Part shown: positions 10,140 to 23,748 of the stretch, piece after piece
How the letters are laid out: every line of letters starts with the position of its first letter
Numbering within the stretch: the first letter of the stretch is position 1
From: Cepaea nemoralis
Lineage: Eukaryota > Mollusca > Gastropoda > Stylommatophora > Helicidae
NCBI GenBank assembly: GCA_014155875.1
Contig: JACEFZ010027114.1
Location: forward strand, 136,501 to 200,500
Length of the DNA: 64,000 nt
Direction of reading: 5' to 3'
Position numbers and translations under genes: made by a program
Notes under the pieces: model-generated
What the model was told of the DNA's origin: nothing
Database searches by the model: none
The model's input: only the letters and a program-made list of their open reading frames with translations

Positions 10140-10490
10140 AAGAGTCCTTGGGCGTCTGAGTAGGCGGACCGATTGGCATCGTTGTGTGGAGAACTGGAGC
10201 AGGGTAAGGCAGATGTGGCCGAGGCACGTTGGGTTCATGTGCATAATATAGAACAGACTAATCATCATAAACTAGAGAGAATGGTTCGACAGTGAGTGAC
10301 CGCAGGCTCTTTCCGCCACTCAGTACTCCGTGGAAAGGCCAGACGGACACATAATCAGATTACAACTAGTACCATTAGTATTGGGACTTTACGCTGGCTG
10401 TTGAAGATGAGGACGGAGCACGTATGGAAATGTTCCGAGTGTAGTGATGTTGGTTCTGCACTCAACATAACACCGAGTCAGCTTTTGTAG
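10140..10490 (+). pseudogene. LINE family C 3' fragment (RNase H end and zinc-finger tail)
   Basis: Degenerate coding remnant resembling the C-terminus of family C: an RADRLA-like RNase H end, then RTEHVWKCSEC, matching the HLWTCPEC cysteine motif of the better copy at 51604-54635. Stops and shifts throughout. The paralogous fragment in the duplicate is at 41990-42345. Confidence 0.6.
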
Positions 10491-10552
10491 GTAGATCGTC
10501 CACAACGACGTCGACGGAGCCGAAATGATAGAAGCACTGGCTCTTAAACTTC

Positions 10553-10742
10553 GGGTGCGATGATTAGCGGGGACTTAAACAGATCATAAATGTCTTTGTT
10601 ACTTCTTCTTTTCCACTCTCCACTTTGTGTATCCCTAATGGGTCCAAAGATGCGTCTTAAAACTTTGTTCTCAAAGGTTTGTAACAAGGCTCCGTCTCCT
10701 TTCGTTGTACTCCAGGTTTCAGAGCCATACAGCACAACTGGT
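10553..10742 (-). mobile_element. LINE family D internal fragment
   Basis: Minus-strand piece encoding MLYGSETWSTTKGDGALLQT, equivalent to the plus-strand region 2410-2600 of the first copy. Truncated at both ends. Confidence 0.75.
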
Positions 10743-11299
10743 ATATCAAGACTACTACAACAAATAAATTAATTTGAACATTGTAAATGTGGAAATAATT
10801 TAAAACAGTAAAAGACTTTTAAATTTAATATTTTCTTGCAAAATAAATCATTTTATTCACCGGAGATATATGGTTTTCATAAAATCATCCTTATTAAATT
10901 GTTCATTTCGATAAATATTTCTCTATATAAAAATCGATAAATTCGCATTTTACCATAACATGGTTCCAAATGTTGCTCTATGTAGCCAGGGGCCGGGTTG
11001 GGGTGAGCGCCCAACCTTACATAAATACCATAATGGCTCGTGCATTCATCACCTATGCAGCAGAAGTCCAACTTCTGGCCTTCTCGTGGCGGAACTGTTT
11101 TAACTAACAGGAGAAGGGGCGGCGGCGAGTCACTGGTGCCGAGAAATATACAGAACGCTTTAGATGTGTATGCTCGTACGTGCATGCGCAGACATGTGTG
11201 TGCGTGCCTATACACCTAAACTCGAGTAAGACCACAGTCTGCTCTAGCAAAGGAAAGGTGCTGAATAAAGAGGCAACCAGCCAGGAGGCCCACCACAGA

Positions 11300-12282
11300 A
11301 ATCAGGATGCCACCAATCACGCGCAATGAAATATGTCGACTACGGCTAAATGTTACGGTGCTCGCCCTACTTTTGACCCCCAGGCAGGTGCAGTGCCGGG
11401 CCATATGCCTCGAAAGAGTCCAACCACAACTACTGGAGGGCCTTCTCAGATGTCCTGTGGAGCCAGGGGACCTGAGAATAGAGCGTCTGGCCATACCAAA
11501 CAAAGACTAAAACTAATGCACTGGAATGCGGAGGGATTCAGCAACAAAACAATAGAACTAGAAAACATCTTGGACCAAGAAAAGGTATGCGTATGTTGCT
11601 TGCAAGAAACTCACCTCAACGAAAACGAAATGGTGTCTTGGAAATTGCCAGTAATAAGGACAATACTTTCTGAACTTAGCAGCCAGCATAAGGTCACCAT
11701 ACAGTGGATACCATCCCACTGTGGAGTACCCGGAAACGACAGAACTGATCGATTGGCTAACGAAGGAGCAAAAGAAGAACAGCCTAATGTGCCCGTTACC
11801 ACTAAAAGAAAAGAATTATCAAATCAGTCAGAAAGCCACCAAAACCAGCTCAAGACGACTACCACGATACTATTCTGCTCCTCAGAACAAAATACAATAG
11901 ATTGCGCAACCACATGTACACAAGATTCAAGATTGGTGAATCAGCCATGTGCACGTGTGGATTATCGTCGCAGACACCAGAGCACATACTCAAAGACTGC
12001 CCAAATTACAACATGTCTAGGCTAACCTTCTGGCCAAGAGAGACGACAGTGGAAGATAAACTCTATGGACTGCTGAGTGAGCTAAAAAGGAAAATTAAAT
12101 TCACACAAGAGGCAACATTGCAGTTATAGTATTTAAGGCTAACGAAAGAAGAAGAAGAAGAAGAAGAAGAAGAAGAAGAAGAAGAAGAAGAAGAAGAAGA
12201 AGAAGAAGAAGAAGAAGAAGAAGAAGAAGAAGAAGAAGAAGAAGAAGAAGAAGAAGAAGAAGAAGAAGAAGAAGAAGAAGAA
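11300..12282 (+). pseudogene. LINE family E, internally deleted (endonuclease start joined to RNase H end)
   Basis: An ORF of 230 codons at 11333-12025 begins in ORF1-like sequence and enters an APE-type endonuclease N-terminus (LKLMHWNAEGFSNKT near 11508, LQETHLNENE near 11600). It then jumps directly to RNase H-like sequence (VTIQWIPSHCGVPGNDRTDRL at 11692-11755). The whole RT domain is missing at the junction near 11640. A C-terminal cysteine-rich piece follows in another frame (MCTCGLSSQTPEHILKDC, 11950-12005) and the element ends in a long GAA tail. The second copy in the window shares the same deletion, so this is a non-autonomous derivative that spread or was duplicated, not a one-off loss. 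Confidence 0.7.
12147..12282 (+). repeat. (GAA)n expansion, about 45 triplets
   Basis: Nearly pure GAA triplets at the 3' end of LINE E copy 1. The paralogous copy at 33167-33176 has only about three. Confidence 0.95.
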
Positions 12283-12599
12283 GCATTACATTACATTACG
12301 AAGGCCAAGGACTGTTTACAAAAATTGATAATTAGAAAGAAATCTTATCAAAAATGTTGAAACAATCATAACGGTACATGAAATTCTTTAAAATTCAACA
12401 AAATAACTTACAAACGAAGTAAAAATTATTATTCCCAAATGCCCTCGCGGGCTGAATAAAATCAGGTGGCGGGCCGCATGCGGCCCGCGCGCCGTAGTTT
12501 GCCCACCCTTGCCCACCCCTGGCCTAGGTGATAGGAATGAGAGAGATGACGATTAACAGGCGAAGTGAGAAGGACAAATCCTGGTCTGGCACAATCAGG

Positions 12600-12700
12600 G
12601 CCTAAAATTTTCGCACTGGCGAAAGGCCGTGCAAGCTTATGGGGCTTATGTTGACAAATATTACAAATAGTTCTCCCCCACCCCCCCCCCCCCCCCCTCC

Positions 12701-12763
<63 letters not shown>

Positions 12764-12840
12764 CTGCTAAATGCTGGTGCAATTACATTTGCTTAGAGAA
12801 TATTTCAAATATCATAATAACATGATAGTAATGCCTTGAT
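12600..12840. repeat. Duplicated block with (CT)n core, copy 1
   Basis: A C run and CT microsatellite (about 12674-12760) flanked by sequence such as AATGCTGGTGCAATTAC and CATGATAGTAATGCCTTGAT. The same flanks and a CT core recur at 14385-14655, pointing to a local duplication about 1.8 kb apart. Confidence 0.7.
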
Positions 12841-12865
12841 TGATCACTACACTTATGTTCAAGCA

Positions 12866-13113
12866 TTCAGGGAATTTTTTTTCGCATATCCTATTTACAT
12901 CGCTATCAACAACAGCATTTTACCGCTGTTGTTGATGTCTTTGCAAGATTACGCACAGTATTTTGCATTGCTTACTGAGCGACATTTTCAGATACCCCTG
13001 TAAGTACCCAACGCAATCCGATTCCCTACTGAATCTCGCGCAGCTGTTTCCCCACACGTGGATATACGGGATTACGGATAAAATCGTTAACACCTTCGTC
13101 AGGGAGACCGGCT
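12866..13113 (-). mobile_element. SINE family 2, minus-strand copy
   Basis: Starts with a T run at 12867 (its A tail), then the reverse complement of the family tail and body, ending at the tRNA-like head near 13113. Shares GGATATACGGGATTAC-type sequence with copies at 37655-37915 and 41666-41907. Confidence 0.75.
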
Positions 13114-13149
13114 CTGCAGAATTGCTAGATATCTAAAAGAAAAACACCC

Positions 13150-13782
13150 CGACAAACAAAATTGATGGTCCTTCATTATTATTCTGATGATCATATTGTT
13201 CTTTTCTTGTATCATCATAAAGGTCTTTCACATTATCTGACCACGCATGTAAAATCTGATCTTTTTCTATTATGATTTTGTCATCTTTGGTTTTTAGGCA
13301 ACCTGTTGATGTGTGTGTTCTTATGTAGTGATGTCATTAATTCTTGTGTGCATTAATTTGGTATTCTGGGTGTTGGGTTGGTTTTCAATTTCCTTGCAAT
13401 TTTCCTCAAGCCATGTTTCTTTTGCCTCTTTGCATAGCTTATAATTTTCCTGTGAATCTCTTGGTATATTTCCTTGTTATTTTTGTTATTTCTTCTTATT
13501 TTCATGAGTTTTAAAATGCCTTCCATCATCCATTTCTTGCGTCCTATTATCTTTATTTTTGGGATTATCATTGTTGTTAGTGCATCTTCTTGACTGATTT
13601 CTTTTATATTTCCAATTGGTCACTGACGTCTTGAAATAATATTTCCATATCGGACAATGCATCGAATCTGTTCTTTACCTCTACGTTAAATTTATCTTTC
13701 ATCTCCTCACTCTTCAGTGCCTGTAGATCAAATTTTGCGTTTCTATTTGTATATTTGACTTTCTTTAAGTTTATATGTAAAT
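13150..13782 (-). pseudogene. LINE family A internal fragment (endonuclease/RT linker)
   Basis: Minus-strand remnant equivalent to about 50020-50640 of the full copy, including frames of 72 and 81 codons with KDKFNVEVKNRFDALSDMEI and GRKKWMMEGILKLM. Broken by stops and short indels. A LINE D 3' end abuts it at 13783. Confidence 0.75.
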
Positions 13783-13946
13783 TCTTCTTCTTCTTCTTCA
13801 GCGTTCCGAGCCATTGAGGTTCTTTGCTACACATACAATCCGTCTCCATTCGTCTCTCTGGTTGACCTTCTCTTGGCAGTCGCTGATTCCAAGTGCTTGT
13901 AGGTCTGTATATATATTATCTCTCCACCGTCTTCTTGGTCTACCTT
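13783..13946 (-). mobile_element. LINE family D 3' fragment
   Basis: Starts with CTTCTTCTTCTTC at 13785 (reverse of the GAA tail) and encodes the family D C-terminus in reverse. Truncated after about 160 bp. Confidence 0.75.
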
Positions 13947-14384
13947 ATATGTAAATTGCCTAAGATTAACATATGGTTGCTTTAGCAGTGTGCGCATGGT
14001 AGGGGGACATAAACATCTAATATTGATGCAAGGGAAATTACTAGAATTTGAAAATAAAAATGGTTTACCTAAGTATAATACCAATAATTAACATTAAAAT
14101 CTTTCATTTTTTTTTAGAAATGAAACATTTAGTACTGCAGTCATATATTTGCAATCATGAGAAGAAAGCTATTAAAATTTTTATACAACATTTGTCTAAT
14201 CTTTATTTACTTACATTTTATAACCAACATTTTCAATTATATGTTTATGTTTAATTCTGAAAACTGTACTATTAATGATAAGTTTAACTGTCGTGTTGAA
14301 GATGGTTTCCCTCTGTGGGGAAACAACATTTTTTTACTGGCCTCTTAAGGTCACCCACAATTTAGAGACAATTTACTTATATTA
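13947..14384. other. AT-rich stretch with no gene seen
   Basis: Short open frames only, with no domain or conserved motif. Confidence 0.6.
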
Positions 14385-14506
14385 ACGGCGAAAGACCTTG
14401 GAAGTCTATGTGGTTTATGTTGATAAATATGTTTAGAAGAAATGTCACTTATGTTTGTAAATTTCATTCAATATGAACAAGTAGTTCTCTCTCTCTCTCT
14501 TTCTCT

Positions 14507-14579
<73 letters not shown>

Positions 14580-14655
14580 TCTCCCAAATGCTGGTGCAAT
14601 TACGTTTGCTTAGAGAATATTTAACATATAATAACATGATAGTAATGCCTTGATG
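14385..14655. repeat. Duplicated block with (CT)n core, copy 2
   Basis: CT microsatellite at about 14489-14585 within flanks matching 12600-12840 (see that entry). Confidence 0.7.
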
Positions 14656-14663
14656 GGTGCCTC

Positions 14664-15195
14664 CTTCCCTCCGCTAGTCTACGGGACACCCTTGGGCAAT
14701 GTGGAGTACCCGTTTAGCCCCCCGATTAGGGTTACGTGAAGCCATGGGTGCAGATAGTGGATGAAGTTGAGGAGCAGCCGACAGATAGTTGTAGGTTATG
14801 GTCTCCAGTTTCACGACGGTAGGCAGAGGATCTCTTTTTTGGGAGACATTGGCTACGGTCATCGACCAGTATGGTCACTGCTAGGAAGGAAAGCAATGAC
14901 AAACTACCTTCTTTACAGATACCAAGAATATTATGTACTGCAGTCTTATCGATAATCAGAGAAACAGCGTAAATGGGTGCTCCATAGGAGCAGCCTCGCC
15001 CGGTAGGGGTAGTCATGTGCACCAGGTGATTCCAGACCGTCATCAGGCGACTGGGTGCAAAATAATATCAACATTGAAAGTAGGAACTTGGAATGTAAGA
15101 ACTATGAGTGGGGATGGGAAATTCGATAACATTAAGAATGAAATGAGAAGATTAAATATTAACCTGTTAGGTATATGTGAGACTGGGGTAGAGGG
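14664..15195 (+). mobile_element. LINE 5' end: untranslated region and endonuclease start (RTE-like)
   Basis: After a 5' UTR that begins CCCTCCGCTAG, an 88-codon frame (14933-15199) ends in the start of an APE-type endonuclease: TLKVGTWNVRTM near 15075 and NINLLGICET near 15160, the latter carrying the conserved glutamate. It is cut off just after that, so only the first ~45 residues of the domain remain. This N-terminal type belongs with RTE-like elements such as family A here, but I cannot show it is the same family because the full copy at 48513 lacks this part. Confidence 0.65.
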
Positions 15196-15229
15196 GTAGG
15201 GGTATCCCCTATCAAAGGAGAAGTAAGGC

Positions 15230-15555
15230 GCCACATTCCCTCCGCTAGCCTACGGGACACCCTTGGGCAAGGTGGAGTACCCGTTAAGCCCCCCGATCAG
15301 GGTTACGCTCCCGGGTAGGTGGAACCCGTTAGCTTTGGACAGCAATCCATCTAGGAGACGGAAAACTCCAAATATAAACCCCCAAGTTCAAGGTGGACCA
15401 GCGTGCTGAGGAACTGGATGGCCATGGGTTAACTGGTCGTGAACGTTGGACGTCTGACAGGCGTGCGGGACGGCACCAGGCGTATGGCCTCCTGCGGGAC
15501 ATCCCCTGCCTCTTCCCTAGCATGCAGGCAATGCTAGGGTGACCGTTTATTTCCT
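15230..15555 (+). repeat. LINE 5' UTR-like block, second copy
   Basis: The first ~75 bp (CTCCGCTAGCCTACGGGACA and onward) match 14668-14740. The rest is a GC-richer non-coding block ending in GCATGCAGGCAATGC. It looks like the 5' end of another LINE. Confidence 0.5.
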
Positions 15556-15584
15556 GCAATATCCAAACTTTGCCTATGGATTTA

Positions 15585-15712
15585 TTTAAACATGGGAATC
15601 GTCGCCAGAGCTACGGAGCTTGTGCTCTGCGCTTGGCACATCCCTCAGAGGCTAGCGAAGAGAGAGTGAGGAGGAGAAGACGGGTTAAATGGTGTGAGAT
15701 GACGGCATAGAA
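15585..15712 (+). repeat. SINE family 1, 3' body fragment
   Basis: Matches the distal part of the SINE at 3360-3500: CGCCAG-GCTACGGAG then GTGCTCTGCGC, and AGGAGGAGA with an AAATGG-type end. No tRNA head. Confidence 0.5.
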
Positions 15713-15772
15713 ATAGGAGGGCAGGCGCCAGGAGAACAAGACGAAAAGTGGAGAGACTAGGTTTCAACTATG

Positions 15773-17361
15773 TAAGAGTGGGATACTGGAATTGTCGCAG
15801 TGCCAGACAAAGAGGTCCTGTATTGGAGAGGGGTTAATATATGATTTTGACGTCCTCATGCTCCAGGAGCTAAATACAGACAAATACCATTGCCCTGGGT
15901 ACGCCAGTTATATAAACCCTACTGGGCAGAAGAGACATGGACAAGGTCTGCTGGTGAAGGAAGGAGTGAAGCATGTGGTACTCGACTTGAGCCAGTGGAA
16001 TCACAGTGCAAGAGAGGTCCAGGGTATACACATGGAGATTGGTGGCTTAAGTTGGAACATCATAAATGTATATTCCACAGTGGACTGTTTTGTCAGAAAG
16101 GAACATTGGGACTGGCTTAAAGAACTGGAGGAATTACCAGGTGATAGGCTACTCATATGTGGAGACTTCAACAGAGATTGGGACAGTAGTGGAGAAAACC
16201 GAAAGGGAATTGCCCTTGCAGATGCCATGGTGGACTCCGATGTGGTCTGCATAAATGATGGTAGGCCGACAAGAATGGCAATGAGGCCTGGCGATGCAGA
16301 CACAGCTAATGACTTGGCATTTGTCTCCCAGTCATCAGTCCTTGATGTAAAGTGGAATGTTTTGAATGACCATGGGAGTGATCACATGCCATGCTCAGAC
16401 CTGATCTCTAAACCCAGGAAAGTTAAAGCTGGGAGAGCTCGCAAGACCTTCCGGTATGAATGGACCGATTGCCTTCTTGGACGCCTCAGACAAGGCGCAT
16501 GCAACAGGACTGTAAAAACTCCTTTATTGCAGCCCCATGGTGGACCCCAGAAGTAGACCATGCTTGGAAAGCAAAGAGAGCTGCAGTGAAGCAGCTAAAG
16601 AAAGTGCGACAAACACTTCGAAGCTCACGAGAGGAAGTGGACACAGCGGAAAATGTCAAGAAAGACAAGGTGGAGGTTTTCAAGCGCTGTGCTGCAGAGG
16701 CCAAAAAGGCAAAATGCGAATGTTTCATGAAGGAGATTGGAGGTGATAAAACACTGCAAAAATTCTGGAAACTGCACAGGCAAATGCAGAGAAAAGATCG
16801 GACGATGACAGTGGGAACAATCTATAGAGATGATGGTGTGCGCGTGACAACAGACAAAGAGAAAGGGGAGGCGTTTCTCCAGAGATTTTTAGAGCAGACC
16901 AATCATAATTATGCGGACAACAGGGATGCAGTTAGAGAGGAGCTATCTGGCATCACGAAGAATATGCAGTATTAAGACATCATACGGGTGGAAGATGTTA
17001 AACACATTTTGGAAAAGGCAAAAGACACGGCACCAGGGCCCGATGGGGTCAGGTATGGTCACATGAAGGGTTTGAGCGAAGCAGACCTAGAGGAGATGAT
17101 CGACTGCTTTAACCAGAGAATTAGGACAGCATCAGTACCGCAGAATTGGGTGCACAGCTATCTCATCCCTCTCCCAAAACCATTCAAGGATCAGGTATAT
17201 GTGAGACTCAAAATACATTTGGGAAGGTTTTAGAGAAGATAGTCGCTGTTAAGCTGCAGGATTTTTTTGAAAGGGGGAAGCTTCTTCCAAGAGGCCTGGG
17301 GAGCTACAGGCCAGGAAAAGATACCTGGTCAAATGCAGCCACTTTTGCCTTTGATGTTTAT
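15773..17361 (+). pseudogene. Family C endonuclease and N-terminal RT, disabled
   Basis: The endonuclease nicks target DNA to prime reverse transcription. It is seen from VGYWNCRSA near 15780, with LMLQEL (catalytic Glu) near 15860, CGDFNRDW near 16162, DLAFVS near 16312 and GSDHMPC near 16376, a complete order of APE motifs. A frameshift near 16500 leads into the linker frame (16460-16975, basic and coiled-coil-like). An in-frame TAA at 16973-16975 is followed by the RT fingers motif APGPDGVRYG near 17033. A further shift lies near 17195. The chain ends at the insertion. Confidence 0.8.
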
Positions 17362-19521
<2,160 letters not shown>

Positions 19522-21215
19522 TTTATGAGGGGTTCCAGAGTAGACAGGAAACGATGGCGGTAGCTCTTGATCTCGAGGATGCGTACAATATAGTTCGATA
19601 TGATATTTTGATGACCGCACTGATGGAGAAGGGGGTCAATCCCTGGTTGGTGAACTGGATAGCAGCCATCCTGCACTCTCGTCGGGTTGCTCTCCGTCTG
19701 GGCGCATGGACCTCAGAGCCACATATGTTAACCCAGGGACTGCCACAGGGATCTGCAGTCTCACCGGTGCTCTTTAATGTGTATACGAGCAAGATTGCAA
19801 ACCTAGAAGCACCAGAGGTTGGAAGAATACTAACATTTGCAGATGATATTCTTGCATATAGGCAGGGGAGAGATAGGGAGCAAACAGCCCAGGAGTTACA
19901 GGCGACAGTAGATAAAGTGATTGACTGGTGCACATAAATGAGTGCTGTCATCCACCAGGAAAATGCGGCTGTTTTGTGGTGCTCTCTGGACAACAGGTTT
20001 GTAAGAGCTGATGTCCCAAGCCTCAAGATAGATAGTAGAAATGTCAGCAGAGAGAACAAACTGAAGTATCTGGGGATCACATTTGACAGGAGCCTATCCT
20101 TCAAGGACCATGTGGAGACGGTCGTGACAAGATCTCAAAAGGGACTCAATGCACTTAAAACTATGGCTGCAATGGACATAGAGCAGAGAATGCTTTTCAC
20201 ACTATACCAGCACTTGATCCTCTCAGTAATTGATTATGGATTAGGTCTGCTCACTGTCTCAGAGAGTCAGCTGGTGAAGTTAGAGCGCATACAGAACGAA
20301 GCTATGCGGGTCATTCTGGGATGCACTAGAGACACCTCAGTAGTGTGTATGCGTTACATCCTTGGTCTGCCGACTGCTGCTGGTAGGCTCAAGGTGATGC
20401 AGGTGAAGGCATACCTCAGAGTAGCTGCAGACACAGACCACCCACTGCATGAGGCTCTGGACGCAGTTAAGGGTCAGCGACTGATACGAGGGAAATCATG
20501 GATTGCTCAGGCGGAGGATACGATCAGACACGTGTGCCCCTTGGAGAACATTAGGCGTGGAGAGGAGTGGGCCAGAGTGCCAGCGGAGCAGTCATACTTG
20601 TGCAGAGTTATAATCACATTAAGCCGGGAGTGCAGGGAGTGGCCAGCAGGGGCCACAGAAGTGGAAATGCAGCAACTAATTCAGGACAATGCTCACTCGA
20701 GTGATGCGATTATCTACACAGATGGTTCGGTGTCAAGAGGTGAGAGAAGTGGCTGGGGGTTCATAGCCAAAGCTAATGGTCGATGTTTGGGGCAGGAGAG
20801 CCGGGAATATGATACCACAACATCCAGCTTAAGAATGGAAGTGGAGGCAGTCACTGCGGCTCTCCGCTGGATGGAGAATACGACACACACCCACATCAAG
20901 ATTGTAACTGACTCAGAAAGCATGCTGACGAGGGTAAGGAAGGGCAGACTTCGTGCGGAGTGGCTTGCTTCGCTTCGGAAGTCACGGGTGACAAGCATCG
21001 GTTGGATCTTTTCTCCGGGGCATGCCGGTGTGCTGGGAAATGAACAGACGGACAGATTGGCTGGCTCTGCAGAACTTGGTGGAGTATTGATACATGAAAA
21101 GACAGACGTGGATGCGGCCTTGTGGGAGCACGTGCACACCTCGGAGGAGCAAATGGATTACCATGGTCTTGCAAGAATGAGACAACGAGGAGTGACGAAG
21201 GGATTTGGCCTCACA
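19522..21215 (+). pseudogene. Family C RT palm, thumb and RNase H, disabled
   Basis: Continuation of the interrupted frame. First RT aspartate in ALDLEDAYN near 19565, LTQGLPQGSAVSPVLFN near 19730, FADD catalytic box near 19838. A TAA at 19935-19937 interrupts the frame, which then runs 445 codons (19938-21275). RNase H is visible with YTDGS near 20713, MEVEAVTAAL near 20835 and TDSESM near 20908, followed by SPGHAGVLGNEQTD near 21013. Coding similarity ends near 21210 and the last ~20 codons are foreign sequence. All catalytic acidic residues I can identify are still present. Confidence 0.8.
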
Positions 21216-21286
21216 GTTTTACAACTTGTTATTATAACAACTATTCTTTATTATATATCAATGGCTTTAATTTAGACACAAACCGA

Positions 21287-23140
21287 CTACACTGTCACTA
21301 TAATTGTTGATTTATAATGAGATGTATGTAACTGCTTGAACGTTTTGACAATATTATTGAAATATGGAAAATGGTTACTGGTTGAAATTCGCATGACAGC
21401 ATGCAAGTTGCAGTCCGACAATAAAGACCTATTCTTAGATTTGTTGATCTGCAAGGAAGAGAATGCTTGTTCGCAAATGCATGTTGATCCAAACAATGAT
21501 ACAAGTTTAGCTGCAAAGTTTTTCAAGATGGGAAATGATTCTTGTCATAAAGATCCATAGAAATCCAGCAAACCATCTGACTTGAATTTCTCTTTCAGGT
21601 CATGATCTACTTCTTAGTCAAGCAGCTCCAATTGTTTATCGTCTGTGGCTGTATCAGCTTCTGCACTGAAAGGGGAACTGAGAATATTGAACTGTGGCTC
21701 TACATTCTTGAAATCTTGGAATCTCCATCCAAATTCTTCAATCAGTGCATCTAATTGGGCTTTGTACTTTTCAGTCATTTCACCAGAAATGGTTTCTTGT
21801 TTCAGCAAAGGGAAGTGACACAATTTTTTTCACTTGCTTGTCTGGAGTACAGTGAGACTTTTGCCTGAAATGATTTTACATGTACATACAATTCATGTGC
21901 GAACACACCATTGCCCTGAAGTTTATCAGTTCAGTTCAGTTAAATTTTCCATAATTTCAATGGCAAACATAAAGTCTAAATTCCACTCTTTATTAACAAT
22001 ATTAGTATTAAAGTCACATTCAATGCCTTTCATCTCTAGGCACATCACTATTTCTTCTCTGAGTTCCCACACTCGTCCCAACACCTTGCCGAGACTCAGC
22101 CATCGAACACTGGTGTGGTACAGGACATCGGATTGTTCAGATTCCAAATCGTCAAGTAAGACCTTGAACTGTATGTGATTAAGTCCTCTTGATCTGATGA
22201 GGTTGATGACACTGACAACTGGGTCAATAACATGCTTGATTTTCAAAACAGTTTTTTTACAGATATTCTTGATGAATCACACAGTAAAGTGGTAATAGTG
22301 TATGGTCTGGATATTCTGCTTTAATCTTATCACTTATCAACTTTACCAGACCTACATTTTTTTCCAGTCAAAGCACGAGCTCCGTCAGTTGTAACACTTG
22401 CCATCTTGTTCCGAACTAACCCAGTTCTTTCAATACAGTTAGTAAAAGCATTAAATATATCATGACCTGTGGTTGTGTCTTCGAGTGACTCAACACTCAA
22501 TAACTCTTCAGTGAGTTTGAAAGAAGTGTTTATTCCACGTATAAATATCAGTTATTGGGAAGTATCATGTACATCGGTATTCTCATCCAATGAAAGAGAC
22601 TAACACAAAAATTGTTTACTTGCATCTTGAAGTGTATGCATAACATTGTCACTTATCTTATCAACACGTCTGACCACATTTCTACTGGATAAAGTAATGT
22701 TGTCAGATCTGATTTTTGTGTGTGTGTTCTGGACACATAATGTTTGCTGCATCTAGCAAACATTCCTTGATGAACTCGCCATCAGAAAATGGCTTGTTCT
22801 GTTTTACAATTCTGTGTGACAGCACAAGACTAGCTTCATTTGCAGCATCTTGAATTTAAGACTGTTTAGTGAAAACAGTTTGCTGTTTCTCCAAAATTTT
22901 TCACCAACTCAAGGCATTTCCTTTCTCTCCCTTCGGTTGTTAAATTGTATCCGAAATCGGAATATTTTGTTTGATAATGTCTTTTTAAATTGTACTCCTT
23001 GAAGACAGCCACTGACTCACGACACAGCAAGCAAACTGATTAGCTACCAACGTTTATAAAACAGTACTTAGTTGGCCATTCATAATTAAAAACACGGCAT
23101 TCATCTTCAATCTTACATTTGTTATTAACACTCATTTTTT
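21287..23140 (-). pseudogene. hAT transposase pseudogene (ZBED/GTF2IRD2-like)
   Basis: Read on the minus strand. The N-terminus resembles the zinc-binding start of this group: MSVNNKCKIEDECRVFNYEW near 23135, then CLLCRESVAVFKEYNLKRHY near 23030. Then come a mid-region with TDGARAL-like sequence near 22385, VRWLSLGKVLGRVWELREEI at about 22060-22120, and the C-terminal hAT dimerisation segment (LFGSTCICEQAFSSLQINKSK near 21470). It would have excised and inserted the hAT element. Many stops and shifts, so it is dead. Host-domesticated relatives of this family exist, but the decay excludes that here. Confidence 0.75.
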
Positions 23141-23748
23141 AAAATAAAATTCGAACAGTTAGAACTGTACACAACTTTAAAACGGAAATGAAACAAAACC
23201 TACTTTCGGCTGTGTGTGAAAATAAAATATTCGGAAAACAAGTAGTAAACTCAGAATACATTTCAGAAATATATCAAGACTACTACAACAAATAAATTAA
23301 TTTGAACATTGTAAAGCTGGAAATATTTTAAAACAGCAAAAGACTTTTAAATGTAATATTTTCTTGCAAAATAAATCATTTTATTCACCTGAGAAATATA
23401 TGTTTTTTTTCATAAAATCATCCTTATTACATTTTTCCTGTCGATAAATATTTCTCTTTATAAAAATCGATAAATTCGCATTTTAGCATAGACTGGTTCC
23501 AAATGTTGCTGTATGTAGCCAGACGCCGGGTTGGGGTGAGCGCCAAACCCTGCATAAATACCATAATGGCTCGTGCATTCATCACCCTTGCAGCAGAAGT
23601 TCAACTTCTGGCCTTCTCGTGGCGGCACTGTTTTAACTAACAGGAAAAGGGGCGGCGACGAGTCACTGGTGCCGAGAAATATACAGAACGCTTTAGATGT
23701 GTATGCTCGTACGTACATGCACAGACATGTGTGTGCGTGCCTACACAC

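Larger units (their letters stand above)
8035..10552. repeat. Segmental duplication, copy 1
   Basis: Aligns by eye, with many substitutions and indels, to 39797-42380: the end of the candidate exon, the block around 8750-9230 with 39945-40385, 9230-9770 with 41142-41660, and 10046-10552 with 41919-42380. Copy 1 carries a LINE D insertion (8248-8602) and a CA repeat (9900-10012) absent from copy 2. Between 8750 and 9880 I see no protein-coding content. Confidence 0.7.
10743..12521 (-). mobile_element. hAT transposon fragment carrying a LINE E insertion (copy 1)
   Basis: The right end (12440-12521) holds a GC-rich terminal repeat that reads CAGGGGTGGGCAAG outward on the minus strand and contains the palindrome GCGGGCCGCATGCGGCCCGC. 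This matches the terminus style of ZBED/GTF2IRD2-type hAT elements and the paralogous end at 33377. The left end is truncated at 10743 where a LINE D fragment begins. Sequence 10743-11220 matches 23273-23760. The LINE E insertion occupies much of the interior. No transposase remains here. Confidence 0.6.

Noticed and set aside
12101..12286. Minus-strand leucine-only open frame
   Set aside because: It is the reverse complement of a GAA microsatellite.
15890..16303. Overlapping open frames in other phases of the LINE C endonuclease
   Set aside because: Shadows of the endonuclease frame with no domain content.
21287..23140. Host gene of the GTF2IRD2/ZBED type
   Set aside because: Many stops and frameshifts and no introns; best read as a dead hAT transposase.
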